From Ichthyophis bannanicus (taxonomy: Eukaryota > Chordata > Amphibia > Gymnophiona > Ichthyophiidae), in assembly GCA_033557465.1 (NCBI GenBank), contig CM066031.1, forward strand, positions 1,073,175,640 to 1,073,239,639: a stretch of DNA of 64,000 nucleotides, given 5' to 3'. Below the pieces are notes generated by a model that saw nothing but the letters and a program-made list of their open reading frames with translations, did not search any database and was not told where the DNA came from. Below, in pieces: positions 1 to 11,237 of this stretch. The first letter of the stretch is position 1; the number at the start of each line of letters is the position of its first letter. Made by a program: the position numbers and the translations under genes.

Positions 1-1378
1 ATATAGTGACCAGAACTGTAGACAATATTCAAGATGCGGTCATACCATGGAACAATACCCCTCGGCAGATGGCCCCGCATCCCCCTCAGTCTGCTCTGTG
101 AATATTTACCCACCTCCTGTACTATGCTTCATGCTTCTTACGAGGTGGACTCTCTTGTCCTCAGCAGTTCATGCCTCAATAAGTTGGTCTATAAGGTGTC
201 ACCTGCCTCTGTCATTTTTGCTACTCCAGACTAACATGGCTACCCCTCTCAAATTTTTCTTGGCTTAATGCATTTCTCATAGTGTTTACCATTGCATATT
301 TGAATATTAAAGTTACCTGAATTTAAGGACTACCAAAAAAGATCTTTTAGTGAAATAAGAATATTGTCAGCCATTAATTGTCTTTTTTTTTCTTGAAGAA
401 ACTTGAAATAGAGAAAGTGGTCTGTATGTCTGTCTGTATAGCTCTCTCTCTCTCTCTTATCAAGATGTAGAATCTTTGGAAACCTAAAAGTCTGCATTGC
501 TCTGTGGTCATTGGCTACTTGCTGTTGCCTGGATCAGCAGAATTCAGAAAGGCAGCCTTTTCCTGACTCATAAATTGGCTCAATGATATTTCCACATTTT
601 AAATCAGCTGATTTAAGAATAAAACATAAACATTCAAATTGAAAATACATCCCAGACAGATTTTTCTGGGTTGCTAAGCTTGCCCCTGTATCACTCTGCT
701 TTCCAAGGACAAACAATTTGTCAAGGTTGTTTGCATGGACACAAAATAGTCAACATGAAACTTACTAAATCCTGCTCACAGAGTCAATTTGCTTGCTTCT
801 GCTATGGATGAAGCTGCCAAAGGAGAGTTTCTAGAGTCAAAATTCTTAAGAGAAACCAAGTCCTTGGGTAGGTCTTACTTTGCATACATTCTGCTTCCTC
901 AGCAACTGGCACCCTGTCACGTAGCATTGATTTTTTAATCAAAACTGGAGCTCTTTGAGCCTGCACTAAAAGAGGATGATCAGAGCTATGGAAATGAGGC
1001 ACTGAGGTTTGTGTAGCATATAATAGTTTGCTATGGGGAAGCCAAAGAAGAGAAAATGCAAAAGGGCAAAAGCCGATTCCTACTCTTTGTGTTATCTCTA
1101 ATCCCATCCTTAACTTAACGCCCTAAATCCCTTTCAAAGGAAAGTTTTTTTCATGCGCTAATTCATAGCGGAACAAACTCCTCTGATGAGGTACTACTGC
1201 CTGGGGGACATTCTGGATAGAAAATGGTGAAGGTAATATACCTTGAAAATTTTCTCATGGTGTCATTTCAGTTTTTTAAATAGCTCAGTTAAAGGTGGCT
1301 CAAAAGCCTTGATGCTTAGCAACTTACGGAACATTCTGCGAGATTCTTGCAGAGCAATTTAAGGCTTTTATCAGACAC
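1..1378. other. unassigned non-coding DNA
   Basis: No gene or recognisable transposon is visible. The longest open frames are short and lack any family motif. There is a short CT microsatellite near 441-458. I see nothing else to annotate. Confidence 0.5.
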
Positions 1379-1381
1379 TTA
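1379..1381. repeat. target site duplication TTA, left of Harbinger copy 1
   Basis: TTA directly abuts the terminal inverted repeat and is matched by TTA at 4202-4204. Copy 2 at 60720 is also preceded by TTA. Confidence 0.65.
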
Positions 1382-3458
1382 GGGGTATGTTTACTAAGCA
1401 GTCTTAAAGTGCGCCCGGCGATGTTATCAGGCAATAAGGTACCTTATCGCTCGATGAAGGTGCGTTACCGGGCGCTAAGGTACCTTAGCGCGCGATAACG
1501 CGCACAGCGGCGCAAATGAGCGCTGAGGGCGGAGAAAGGCTCCCCAAGGGTGGAGAGAGAGGGTCAATGGGCGGAGAGTGGGAGGGGAGAGGCTCCCTGC
1601 ACACTAACGCCATGGAATCTGGGGCTGAAAACTAACGCCAGTGAAACCCTCGCCTTAGAGCAGATTTAAAGGAAAAATAAACCATTTCCGTCAGCAATGT
1701 ACAGCAAAACCAGAGAAACTTACAAAAAGTGATAAGTGTGATACATGTGCACGGAACAAAAGGGCAAATAAACATTGAAAATGACCTGAACAAAATGGAA
1801 AAAAAAATATAACCAAGCTGGCCAATAGTGATATTAATGGGAAACATCAAAAAACACTGGAGAGGCAGGACATTGGGCCCTGCATGCATCTCCCAATACC
1901 ATACCTTAGCAATGCCACCCTAAACCTGGGAATACGGTACACAGCTATCAAAAGGTTGCTATGATTACTGGCAGATAGCAATTCCTAAGTTAAGTACAAT
2001 TTGCTGATTGAGCTGCATCATAGCAACCTTTCTGATGTCTGTGGAGTGTGCTTCAGGTCTGGTGTCTGACAGTGTTTACCACCCTGGGGAGTGACCCCAA
2101 CAGTATTGCATACCATAGCCATGCCTGCACTGAGCCCAGGACTGGTGCGGTGGCCAGGGCTGCCAAACACCTCTATAGTTGCACAATGCTGGCATAGGTG
2201 TGGGGAGTGTGTGTCTGTCTATCCAGTGTGTGGTGGCTGCTAACACCTTCCTCAGCCCACACTGCTAGCACTGTTGCCAGTATTGGCCTGTCAATGTGCA
2301 TAATGAGGAGCAAGGTACTGTGGGTATAGCCTGGCCTGGATGCATCAGCACAGGGCATAGGTCAATGGCTCGGACATTGTAGTGCCCGGCCATGACCTGC
2401 ACTGACAGGGTGGCCACAGCATGTCCTGCTGGGAGGTCACTCTCACCCTGACTGAGCAGTGACCATGGCATGGCTAGGCTCCCCCATAGTGCTATATTGT
2501 ATTTCTCTTCAGTGAAATATATGGGTTCTCTTCTTTGGGGTCTAATCACTGACTTATCTGCTTGGTGGGTGTGTTCACATTCTAGCTTTTGGGTGCACAC
2601 ATTTCTTCCAGGATCATGCACTGTGGACTAGCTAGCAGACTGTCTGCAGTTATATGTGTATTACTAGAGCACTGTGCAGTGGCTGGTGACTCACTGTGCT
2701 TGCTGCTGGTGAATGTCAAATGGTGATGGGGGCAGCTGAGCATTTCCAGGCTTACTGTCTTCCTGACATTGCCTTAGGGATGTATACAGCTCTGCATTAG
2801 CTGCCCTGTAGGGTGTCTGCTCCCCAGCATGACTGGGGTTTATGCCCCCCCCATTTACTGCCACTGTTGCAGGGAGGTAAAATGTGGATCTGTTGGTGGG
2901 GGAATCCTGTCTCTCACCCTGAGCCACAGAGGGTGGGTTAGGTGGTGGTACATAATCTGCCTATGGGTTCAAACACCCCCCCATCACGTTACCATGGCAT
3001 GAAGACAGAATATGCACTATTTTGGGTGCATCATAGCCCATTAAGGCCAGACCTGATTGGCAACTTCAGATAGACACTAATGTATCCTAGGTGTGTTTGC
3101 AGGAACTACCTATCACACACACTAGCACCGATGGGTGCCTGCAACATGGCCTATTTCAGCCATTGAAGGTGCTGCGGACCTGGTGCTGGCCGCCCCACCT
3201 CACCCTCAGGGTGAGCACAATAACCACACAATGTGACGGTCTGTAGCTACTCTGTGCCACTAACACACACCGTTGGCACCCCCTACCAGGCTGAGGTGCT
3301 GTGGGGTGCATACCCCATCTTGTGATCATCTGTATACTGCTGATATGCATGTGCTGTGCATCATGGGTATGGGTGGGTTGCTCCTATCCTGGTAGCCACA
3401 GCAGACTGTTTGTGTGGTGACATGCAGTCCTTCTGTAGCCAGCCAGGGGTTTTTAGCA

Positions 3459-3525
3459 GCTGTAGCCCACTGGTTACTTCACTGCCTGTGGAGCCAGAGG
3501 TCATGAGTTTGAGCCCACAGTAGGG
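3459..3525 (+). other. tRNA-like pol III box module in Harbinger copy 1
   Basis: The segment has an A-box-like TAGCCCACTGGTTAC and a B-box-like ATGAGTTTGAGCCCA at tRNA spacing, but no convincing complete cloverleaf. A matching module lies on the minus strand near 61390-61460 in copy 2. It resembles a SINE head; promoter activity is not shown. Confidence 0.4.
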
Positions 3526-3599
3526 TTATTTGATAGGGCTGTCCAAGGCATTGTCTACTTTTAATGTACATTAGTGCTGCCAGCAAAAACACCCTCAGA

Positions 3600-3835
3600 G
3601 TACTGTAACCTTAAGGTGCCTCATAAGGCGCCCCATAAGACACCTTATAGGGTGCCCTACAAGGCGCCTTATAGGGCGCCTTATAAGGCACCCTATAAAG
3701 CGCCTTATAAGGTGTCCTATAGGGGACATTGTAGGGTGCCTTGGCGGACAGTGCACTTTATAATGTGCCCTCTGGAGTGCCTTATAGGGTGCTTTATGCG
3801 GCACCTTAGGTTACGCCACTGTGAGGGTATGTTTG
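3600..3835. repeat. 12-bp palindromic tandem array inside Harbinger copy 1
   Basis: Units of 12 bp follow one another, for example AAGGCGCCTTAT, AGGGCGCCTTAT, AAGGCACCCTAT and AAAGCGCCTTAT. Each unit is close to its own reverse complement, with ATAAGGCGCCTTAT as a consensus palindrome. Because 12 is a multiple of 3, both strands give long repetitive open frames (four-residue repeats such as KAPY). Those frames are by-products, not genes. Confidence 0.85.
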
Positions 3836-3914
3836 CTGGCAGCACTAATTAAAATAATACTACAATGCCTCAAAAGGCACTACTTAAACATAAGGGGAGA
3901 TACTTCAGCCAGCC

Positions 3915-4012
3915 TTGTTCATTAGGCACTCTGGGGGAATCAAACTCATGTCCCCAGTACCATAGGTCAGTGTATTAACCATTGTGCTGCACCTCTGTTT
4001 CTGTGTTTAGAT
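3915..4012 (-). other. second tRNA-like module in Harbinger copy 1
   Basis: Read on the minus strand it has GCACAATGGTTAATACACTG followed by ATGAGTTTGATTCC, the spacing of A and B boxes. The same module lies on the plus strand at about 60930-60995 in copy 2. It may be part of an old SINE carried within the transposon. Confidence 0.4.
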
Positions 4013-4201
4013 GTCAGCGCGCCTACTTAAGATTACCGCGCGTTAACGTGCTTAGCGGCTTCTCACCCGATAATGTGCTCAGCGCACGTTATCACACGAA
4101 AATCCCGTTTTGCTAAGTTAAGACCGACACGCCCACTCCTTTTATGGCAGCCTGCACACTATCGCCGGGCGCACATTAAGACTGCTTAGTAAACATACCC
4201 C

Positions 4202-4204
4202 TTA
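4202..4204. repeat. target site duplication TTA, right of Harbinger copy 1
   Basis: This is the partner of the TTA at 1379-1381 and follows the terminal GGGG complement directly. Confidence 0.65.
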
Positions 4205-4590
4205 GTGGATCTACAGTATAGGCAGTCCATCCTTCTAGAGATCAGTGCAATGCATAGCAATGCTATGAATTCTGCACTTTCTGAGATATAATATTCATAA
4301 CGCTCTTATATGTCTGAAATAAAATTTTGAGGCCAAGTTGCATAAGGGATGCTTACTTGTCTGAGATAACCAGGTAATCACAGTGCACATGACACCATAA
4401 AGTGTGCATCCTGCAGAGAAGTTAAGCTTTTAAAAGTCTAATTAATAGAATAAAGGCAGAAAAGAAAGTTCAGAGCTTTTTCCATGGCAGCACTATGGAA
4501 CAGATTATTGGTAGAGTTGCATCAGGAACACAATATATGACTTTTCAAAAAAAAAAACCATTATAAGTTGAAAATTTTCCTAATTTTCCT
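4205..4590. other. unassigned non-coding DNA
   Basis: AT-rich sequence with an A-run near 4548. I see no gene or repeat family here. Confidence 0.4.
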
Positions 4591-4594
4591 CGAC

Positions 4595-6190
4595 ATTACA
4601 TCCACTTTGACTCCCTTCCACACCACCAACTAATACAAGGACTCTCTGAGATTGGGCTGCAAGTCACTACACTCAACTGGTTCCGCTCCTACCTGGATTC
4701 CTGAAAAACAACAAGTAAGAATTGGTAAGAGGATACCAAATCCCTTCACTCAGCAAATGAGAGTATCTCAGGGATCAAGCCTCTCGGCTCTCCTTTTCAA
4801 TAGCTTCATCCAGCCATTATGTCAGATATTCCGATCACACAAGATACTATACCAGGTCTATGCCAATGATGTGGAGCCCCATTCCAGGAGGGGGATGTCC
4901 AGGCTATCCGGATGTCCCCGCTGAAGATGGGGCCGTTAGGACCCGATTCTGGTCCACAGGAACAAAATGTTCCTATGAGAGCCAGAATCGGGCCCGAGGA
5001 TGACTCAGTGTGCCCTCTCCGCTTGCAGGGACAAACTCCCCATAGGTGCCCCAGACATCCGTGGCTCCGGCCTCCCCCCTCCCCCCCAAAAAACTCCACT
5101 GCATGACCCACAGCTGGCCTCTCACAGCCTGAATCAGATAGGGCGGTCCCCCTGCCACCCGGCCCTGGTCCTGGTGGGGCTCCCTGGGCCCGATCTGGCA
5201 AAAAGTGCTGCTTATACCACACCTTAAAGCATCCCGGTTCCAGAATGTTTTTCGCTTCTATCAACCTCCTTTCTCTGGATCTCACTAACCTACAAAAGTG
5301 CTTCACAGATGTAAAAAGATGGCTCAGTATACACAATCTGTTCATAAATCAAGAGAAGACTAAAGCTCTATACGTAACCATTGACCCATCCTTTTCTCCA
5401 CCATCAACTCTGAGACTTGATGATGTGATAATCAAAGTCAAAACTGAAATAAAATATCTGGGCATAACATAGATCAACTGCTGGACTTTCAGTCAAACAT
5501 AAAAAGAACCACCACCTCCGTCTATCACAAACTAACAACCTGAAACATTTCTGCCCCCTACTGTCTCCAGAATTATTCTGAACCATCTGCTAGGCCATGA
5601 TTACACCTGTGCTGGATTATTGTAACATCATTTATCAAGACCTACCTAAACAAATCCTCCACCCTCTACAGATGGCCCAGAACACTGTGGCCCGAATAAT
5701 CTTTGGAACCCCTCACTAAGCTCAAATTACCCCCATTCTAATATAGCTACATTGGCTTCCCATCACTGCCAGAATCAGATACAAGGTGCTTAACACAATA
5801 TTCAAAATCTTACGCAAGTAATCCGCCACCTGTCTCCAGACCCTTATCTCCAATACCAAGAGTGAAAGATTACGAAGAATTTCCACCTTCAACCTACTCA
5901 CTATCCTGACTCAGAAGATAAAGAGCAAACAGTCCACTTGCAATCGAGCCTTCACCTTATTCGCTCCCTCATTATGGAACTCCTTACTCCCAACATTAAG
6001 AGGATACTCAGACCTGACTGATTTCAGGAAAAAACTAAAAACATATCTCTTCCAAGAGGAATGCAACACAACCTCAGACCTAGAGACATAACCACCCTAG
6101 AAACATACTCTAAACAAACCTTCAGTCCAACACACCATATAAATGCTGAATATTGACAAACTCACACCTACACTAACACTGTAAATAGTT
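4595..6190 (+). pseudogene. degenerate L2-type LINE reverse transcriptase, interrupted
   Basis: The translated remnant has the RT core in order: a stretch ending ...LNWFRSYLDS, then VSQGSSLSALLFNSFIQPL (the QGSxLSxxLF signature), then a YAND in place of the catalytic YADD. After an interruption comes the thumb-like part (5245-5472, ending KTEIKYLGIT) and further decayed C-terminal sequence to about 6100. It has many stops and a lost catalytic Asp, so it is dead. Its best relative here is the LINE at 9165-10840, which has the same domain order. About 370 bp of GC-rich foreign sequence (4873-5240) splits the YAND box from the following coding sequence. Confidence 0.75.
4873..5240. repeat. GC-rich insertion within the LINE remnant, with an inverted repeat
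   Basis: The block interrupts RT homology right after the YAND box and homology resumes at about 5241. It is clearly more GC-rich than its surroundings. It contains an imperfect hairpin whose arms are CCGATTCTGG (about 4941-4950) and its complement CCAGAATCGG (about 4982-4991). I could not find terminal inverted repeats or a clear target duplication, so the type of insertion is unknown. Confidence 0.45.
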
Positions 6191-6690
6191 CAAAGTTCAA
6201 TGCATTTTATTGTTATGTCTCTGGGAACACCTACACTCAACATGTATAAGTTTGAGCCATCTTGTCATCGTGCCTACCTACAGTATATGTGCCTATCCTG
6301 CTATCAGTTTTATCAAAGTCTTTTCCACATGCAAAAGCTGTCTTTACACGTGGAAGAACCTATAAAAAAATTATCCCCCTTTGTATTATCTTTTTAGCGA
6401 TAATTCAGAAAACCTTAGAATGCCGTTTTTCTTGCGCTAGGCTTGATTTCCAAAACAGAAAGCAAGCTAGTGCCATAAAAACAACAGAAAACAACTGTGT
6501 ATTGAGCAGGATGTAAAAGAAAATGGTGCTGAAACTTAGCAAAGTTTTTTTACATTACAATATTTATCCTAAGTATCAACTTAGGATAAATATTGCTGCC
6601 ATGTGGATAGTTTCTGGTTGCTGCCCTCTTTCCTCCCCTTCACAGTACAGGTAATGCTGGAGCATTTGATGGCTTTTTACCCTGGCACTA
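6190..6690. other. unassigned non-coding DNA
   Basis: No gene visible. There is a short inverted pair around 6566-6594 (TATTTATCCTAAG / CTTAGGATAAATA), a likely small hairpin. Confidence 0.4.
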
Positions 6691-6701
6691 TCTGTATAGG
6701 T

Positions 6702-6877
6702 CAGGGATTCTCAACCCAGTCCTTGGGACACCCTTAGCCAGTCAGATTTTCAGAATGACCACAATGAATATGCATGAGAGAATTTTGCATGCAAATCTAT
6801 TTCATGCGTATTCATTGTGGCTATCCTGTAAACCTGACTGGCTAGGTGTATCCCAAGAACTGGGTTGAGAATCCCTG
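6702..6877. mobile_element. hAT-type palindromic MITE (176 bp)
   Basis: Terminal inverted repeats start CAGGGATTCTCAACCCAGT and the element folds back over nearly its whole length, with TGAATATGCATGAGA near the centre. It is flanked by 8-bp direct repeats GTATAGGT (6694-6701) and GTATAGGC (6878-6885), one mismatch. An 8-bp duplication with CAGGG-type ends is the hAT signature. There is no coding capacity. Related foldback sequences lie at 10845-10995 and 63046-63237. Confidence 0.8.
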
Positions 6878-6939
6878 GTATAGGCTACTAAAATCAACAG
6901 AACAGAAAGTAATATGTTTTTCCAGTTACTGATAAGAAA

Positions 6940-7190
6940 TAAGGGCTGATATTCAGATCTCAGGATATTCAAACACCATGACGGTCAGCTGCAGCACTTA
7001 AACACCCCCTAGATATTCAGCAGCAGTAGCCAGAGTTTGGCTGTTATTAGATATCCAGATTGTATGGCCACTAGTCACATAATCACCGCCATTAATCAGA
7101 CAGTGGTGATTTTCAGCTGCTATATGGATAATTTACCCAGACAACAACTTAGGGCAGCTTTTTTTGCTGGCCTAACCTATCCAAATAAAT
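6940..7190. repeat. unclassified interspersed repeat with GATATTCAG motifs
   Basis: The segment carries recurring GATATTCAG / ATATCCAGA motifs that also appear around ERV-C (43735-43816 and 51192-51500). I take it as a copy of an old non-coding repeat family but cannot place its ends. Confidence 0.3.
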
Positions 7191-7200
7191 AAATAATTGA

Positions 7201-7378
7201 GGGAGGAGTGGCCTAGCGGTTGGGGCAAGTTACCTCAAGCTGGAGGGCAAGGAGTTTGAATCCCAATAGAGGACAACAACGTTGGGCCGGAAGGACTGGG
7301 GTTTCTAGTCACACAGGTGCTCCTTGTGGTCTTGGGCAAGCCACTTTACCCTCCATTTCCTCAGGTACATAAACATAG
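7201..7378 (+). mobile_element. tRNA-headed SINE, 3'-truncated
   Basis: It begins GGGAGGAGTGGCCTAGCGG, the same head as the SINE at 42863-43146, and contains an A box (TAGCGGTTGGGGCAAG), a B box (GTTTGAATCCC) and the body CTCCTTGTGGTCTTGGGCAA. Similarity fades after about 7378. Confidence 0.7.
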
Positions 7379-9160
7379 CCGCAGCTCCATTTAAATGCCC
7401 TGACTAATTTAGTCAGGCTTGGCTGTATGTGCAGGCGGGATCAGAATCATGATCTCTTTTCTAAATCTGGGTCAGCCCGGATGTACAACAGAGATCTATG
7501 TCGGGATCAGAATCGGGCCCCCTATACAAAATTATCCTGCACTTTTTATAGAAAAAATATAACATGTGATACCTGTAGCTCAATTCCCTTCAATATATGA
7601 GGAAACAGCTTAAGGCAGGACAATTGTTTTGAACAGAATAGCCATTACATTTCCCTATCACTGCTGAGATCTCCTTTTCAAATTTAGAGATTCTTTATAG
7701 GATAGATGTATTGTTTGTAATAATACTGCATCAGAACTCTCCTTATTACCACCATATCAATCTTTTTAATGGTGTGATTCATCTCATTCACAACCAGTGA
7801 TACCATTTTTAATTTAGAGACAGGCATCATTCCTTTATAAATTATATAGCTATTGAAACTCAAGCTTACACAAGACTGTTTCAGTATTCCCAGCCAACAT
7901 ACACTGAAGCTTTTGAGATTTCTGACTTGAATCTTCTACAAATGAACTGTAGAGACTACCTGAATTTTGCAGCTGGGAACAGCAGCTTCATCCAGTGTCC
8001 CTACTAATTATTGCAAGATGTAGGAAGAAAGGTATAGCAATTTCCAGATCATGGGAAGTTCCCCCTGCCAGTCATGTTTAGGCTGGGAGGGACTCTCTTA
8101 AGAAAGGAACAGCCCCTAGGTTATAAAAACCTCATCAAAAGACAGTTTTCTCTCTTTGGCCCCCAAGCCATTGCACAAGGCACTGATGAATAGGTGGCTG
8201 CCCTAATAGGGCAGGTACCTCTGGCACCCCTGCTAGAGCCAGTCACCATGCAGTGGAAGAAGACTTCACTAGTCACCATGACCAGAACAGAAGGAAAACT
8301 AAAGAGGCTTGGAGCCACTGCAACTAGCAAAAGAGCTCAAACTGAAGTATGAGGTTCCTGTAGAGCACCTGCACCAGTCCATCCAGACTTCTCCAATCAG
8401 AGGACTGAGAGAAACAGTCCAACCAAGGAGAGAGAAGACAATACCAGCTACATCCAAAGGCGCTCATGTAAACAGGTCCTTTACCACACAGGGCCAGGGA
8501 ACTCTGAGGTTTGAGCCACTGAGCTTCAAGTACTCAGGAAAGAGACTGATAGACGGAAAAAGAAAACTCAAGAAGTTATAACTAACTAGTCAAATATCTA
8601 CACATACAGTATTTAAGTCATGCCTAGGAAGTAGAAAACAGCACTGAGTGCCTTCCATCAGAAGGACTGGAATAAGAAAAATACTCAAACGCATGGTTAA
8701 AGGAGATTACTTATTTTGTAATATAGTTCACCCAAATGTTAATAATTCTTATGTTTATCAGTGACCCTAATTTTTGAGGAAACCTTTGGTTGAGAACACA
8801 GGCTTTTGGCCTGGACTCTAATGATTGAGAATGGTGAATGAGTGTGTGTCAAGGTCCAGAACCATAAATGGATGCTGCCACATAGCATCAAATCTGCTCT
8901 GAAATCTGAACTCTTATGCTTAACACTCCACAGAGATCAGAGAAACTCTGGTTAATAGCTGTCTGGATTGGTGTGCTGACTTGTCTGCCCAGCAATTCCA
9001 TAGCATCTCCCTGCACCACACAGAAAAGGGGGCTACAGAACTATAGCTATAAACTACAAACAGAAGAATTGTAAATGGAGTCTGCTGTGTACCCTATCTT
9101 CCCACAGCCTATATTACTTCATCCCAGAAGGTCTAAAACCCATCATCTAAACTTATATTG
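7379..9160. other. unassigned non-coding DNA
   Basis: About 1.8 kb without an identifiable gene. The only longer frame (8309-8581, 90 residues) has no recognisable motif and no supporting context, so I do not call it. A GGGATCAGAATCGGGCCC segment near 7503 shares its core with the hairpin block at 4940-4992, hinting at a shared repeat. Confidence 0.4.
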
Positions 9161-10582
9161 CAGGTGACCAAGTTCAGACCCCTGTTAAAAAATCCCAAAC
9201 TAAACCCCCAGAAAGTCGATTCGTATAGACCCATAGCAAGCATACCTCTATTAGCCAAGATCATCGAGAAAGAGGTACAAAGACAATTTCAAGATCACAT
9301 AGACACCGCAGCCCCACTCGACCAATGCCAACATGGGTTCAGGGAGTATCATGGGGTAGAAACTCTCCTTACTACCCTTTTCAGCAACATAATCTCAGGT
9401 ATTGATAACTTTCGGCAAGGGTTCGCGCTCATCTTTCTTGACATTGCCGCAGCTTTCGACTCAGTGAATCACAAACTTCTCCTGGGGCGGCTTGAAGAAA
9501 ATGGCATCTGTGGTAATGCACTAAAATGGTGTAAATCATACCTTGCCGAAAGATGGCAATGTGTGAAATCTGGATCAGCTACATCCGAACCTTTCCACCA
9601 AACTCAAGGAGTCCCTCAAGGCTCCTCACTATCATCACTCTTTTTCAACATATACATACAACCTATCTGTAATCTCATCAGATCTTTTAATGTGAGCTGC
9701 CTGATATACGCTGATGATATCCTGCTCTACACCCCGTTCTCTACAGAACTTCTGAATCTCTTCCCTCTGATAGAATGTTTTGACGCAGTTTCTAAGTGGC
9801 TCCTTTCCCAAAACCTCCGCATCCAACACAAGAAGACAGAAGTTCTATTCATTACAAGGGACCACAACTTCACCCCACCATCATATGTAAGAGTTAAAGA
9901 AGCAGAACTGCAAACAAAATCCACAATTTGTTATCTGGGGGTCACACTGGATCAACATCTAGATATGAAAGTACACATAGAGAATGTAGTAAGAGCAGTT
10001 TATTTCAAGATCCGTTCTCTCAGGCATCTTCACTCCTTACTTGATCCAGAAGACTACAGGACAATATACCAAGCGTTAATTCTACCACATTTCGACTTTG
10101 CTAACGCTATCCTACAAGGCCTTCCTCAATCCACTATTAACCCTCTACAACTTGCTATGAACACCGCAGCTAGGGTCCTTCAGGGAGTCGCCAGATTCGA
10201 GCACGTGACTCCTATACTAAAACAACTCCACTGGCTCCCCATACATGGTAGACTCACTTACAAGACCATACTGCTGACCTTTAAGTCCATCCACGGACTT
10301 TCATCCTCTTCACTCTCAAATCTCATCCATGTAACTCCATCTACTAGATCCAGAAGACCGACGGCTATAAACACACTAACACTTCCTAAGGCTGTAAAAA
10401 AATGCACCCAGATAACGGCAAGCAGATCTTTTATATTCTACGCCCCAAGATGCTGGAACGCCTTACCACCAAGCGTTCGTGCCATTACCGACTTAACCCA
10501 ATTTAGGAAAGCACTTAAATATCACCTTTTCCTCATATACTACCCACCAAACATTACCCCCAGCAAAAGCCCCCCCAAATAA
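9158..10582 (+). CDS. LINE reverse transcriptase, N-terminally truncated ORF2
   Basis: This would be the RT of a non-LTR retrotransposon, copying its own RNA at a nicked chromosomal site. Visible in order: SYRPIASIPLLAKIIE (finger, about residues 25-40), LIFLDIAAAFDSVNHKLL (motif A with the first catalytic Asp, about 97-114), GVPQGSSLSSLFFNIYI (motif B), LIYADDILLY (motif C, the YADD catalytic pair) and the long C-terminal domain with HWLPIHGRLTYK typical of L2/CR1-like ORF2. 474 residues are open without a stop. There is no endonuclease domain and the first Met is only the first in-frame one, so the copy cannot be autonomous. The exact clade (L2 versus a related jockey-group lineage) is uncertain. 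Confidence 0.8.
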   Translation: MQVTKFRPLLKNPKLNPQKVDSYRPIASIPLLAKIIEKEVQRQFQDHIDTAAPLDQCQHGFREYHGVETLLTTLFSNIISGIDNFRQGFALIFLDIAAAFDSVNHKLLLGRLEENGICGNALKWCKSYLAERWQCVKSGSATSEPFHQTQGVPQGSSLSSLFFNIYIQPICNLIRSFNVSCLIYADDILLYTPFSTELLNLFPLIECFDAVSKWLLSQNLRIQHKKTEVLFITRDHNFTPPSYVRVKEAELQTKSTICYLGVTLDQHLDMKVHIENVVRAVYFKIRSLRHLHSLLDPEDYRTIYQALILPHFDFANAILQGLPQSTINPLQLAMNTAARVLQGVARFEHVTPILKQLHWLPIHGRLTYKTILLTFKSIHGLSSSSLSNLIHVTPSTRSRRPTAINTLTLPKAVKKCTQITASRSFIFYAPRCWNALPPSVRAITDLTQFRKALKYHLFLIYYPPNITPSKSPPK

Positions 10583-10840
10583 GAGACACACCTTATCTTC
10601 AAATAGCCTCTCCCACTTTCTCAGTAAGATTACTAGGACTTTTGTGTTGTCATGATACCTTTTATATAATCATGTTTGTAATAAGTTAACCTTATGTTAC
10701 CCAAGTTTATACCTGTTTGCTGTAAACACGGAATAGCCTGTTATTCTGTTGACGTTGTTGTATGTGAACCGTGCTGATATCAAATAGCGTGGTATATAAA
10801 AGATTGTAATAAATAAATAAAATAAATTAATTAATTAAGG
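9165..10840 (+). mobile_element. 5'-truncated L2-type non-LTR retrotransposon
   Basis: The element consists of the C-terminal two thirds of an RT-bearing ORF followed by a 3' UTR ending in a TAATAAATAAATAAAATAAA tail. The 3' end (ACCGTGCTGATATC...GGTATATAAAAGA) is the type shared by L2 LINEs and SINEs that borrow their tails. The endonuclease part is missing, as expected for target-primed truncation. The frame is still open, so it is fairly young compared with the copy at 4595. Confidence 0.8.
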
Positions 10841-10844
10841 GCTG

Positions 10845-10995
10845 CAAACCTGCCAGAGTTTCTCTTTAATGAATATGCATGAGATTAAATTTCACACAGT
10901 GGGGGCAGTATGCATACAGACATGTCTCATGCATATTCATAAGGGATATCCTGAAAACTTTGCATATTTGTGGCCCTTGAGAACTGAACTTGTGT
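10845..10995. mobile_element. hAT-like foldback MITE, degraded
   Basis: It contains the pair TGAATATGCATGAGA and TCTCATGCATATTCA in inverted orientation around a central loop, the same core as the hAT MITE at 6702-6877. Terminal repeats are decayed and no target duplication is evident. Confidence 0.45.
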
Positions 10996-11237
10996 ACTTC
11001 TGATAAATGGAATTGTTCTAAGAAATCTTATCTATTTCTCATTTACTCATCGACTTCCAGTCTCACCACTGACTTAATTCATAGTTCAATTTTTTTCTTT
11101 GTAAACACCCTTTTTTTCATTTAATCCCAACCACTCATTTTAGCTAGCATACAATATTTCCTTTTTTCCATACCCACATTCTTAAATTGTTTCAGTAGCA
11201 TCATCTAGCCAACAAAGTTCCTGACCTGGAAGCCCTA

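Larger units (their letters stand above)
1382..4201 (-). mobile_element. non-autonomous PIF/Harbinger-type DNA transposon, copy 1
   Basis: The two ends are inverted copies of each other. The element starts GGGGTATGTTTACTAAGC and ends with its complement, and homology continues inward through the GCGCCCGGCGAT block (about 45 bp). It is flanked by TTA at 1379-1381 and 4202-4204, the 3-bp TWA target duplication expected of PIF/Harbinger. No transposase or Myb-like frame is present, so it must be mobilised in trans. Internal landmarks are a 12-bp palindromic array (3600-3835) and tRNA-like modules near 3460-3525 and 3920-4010. The same internal sequence recurs in reverse order from 60720 onward; strand is given relative to that copy. 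The superfamily call rests on TIR and TSD, not on a transposase. Confidence 0.75.

Noticed and set aside
3459..3525. Functional tRNA gene
   Set aside because: A and B boxes are present but I could not build a convincing acceptor stem and anticodon arm.
3574..3852. KAPY-repeat frames on both strands
   Set aside because: By-product of the 12-bp palindromic array; no start context or domain.
8309..8581. 90-residue frame
   Set aside because: No motif, no homologue that I recognise and no splice or promoter context.
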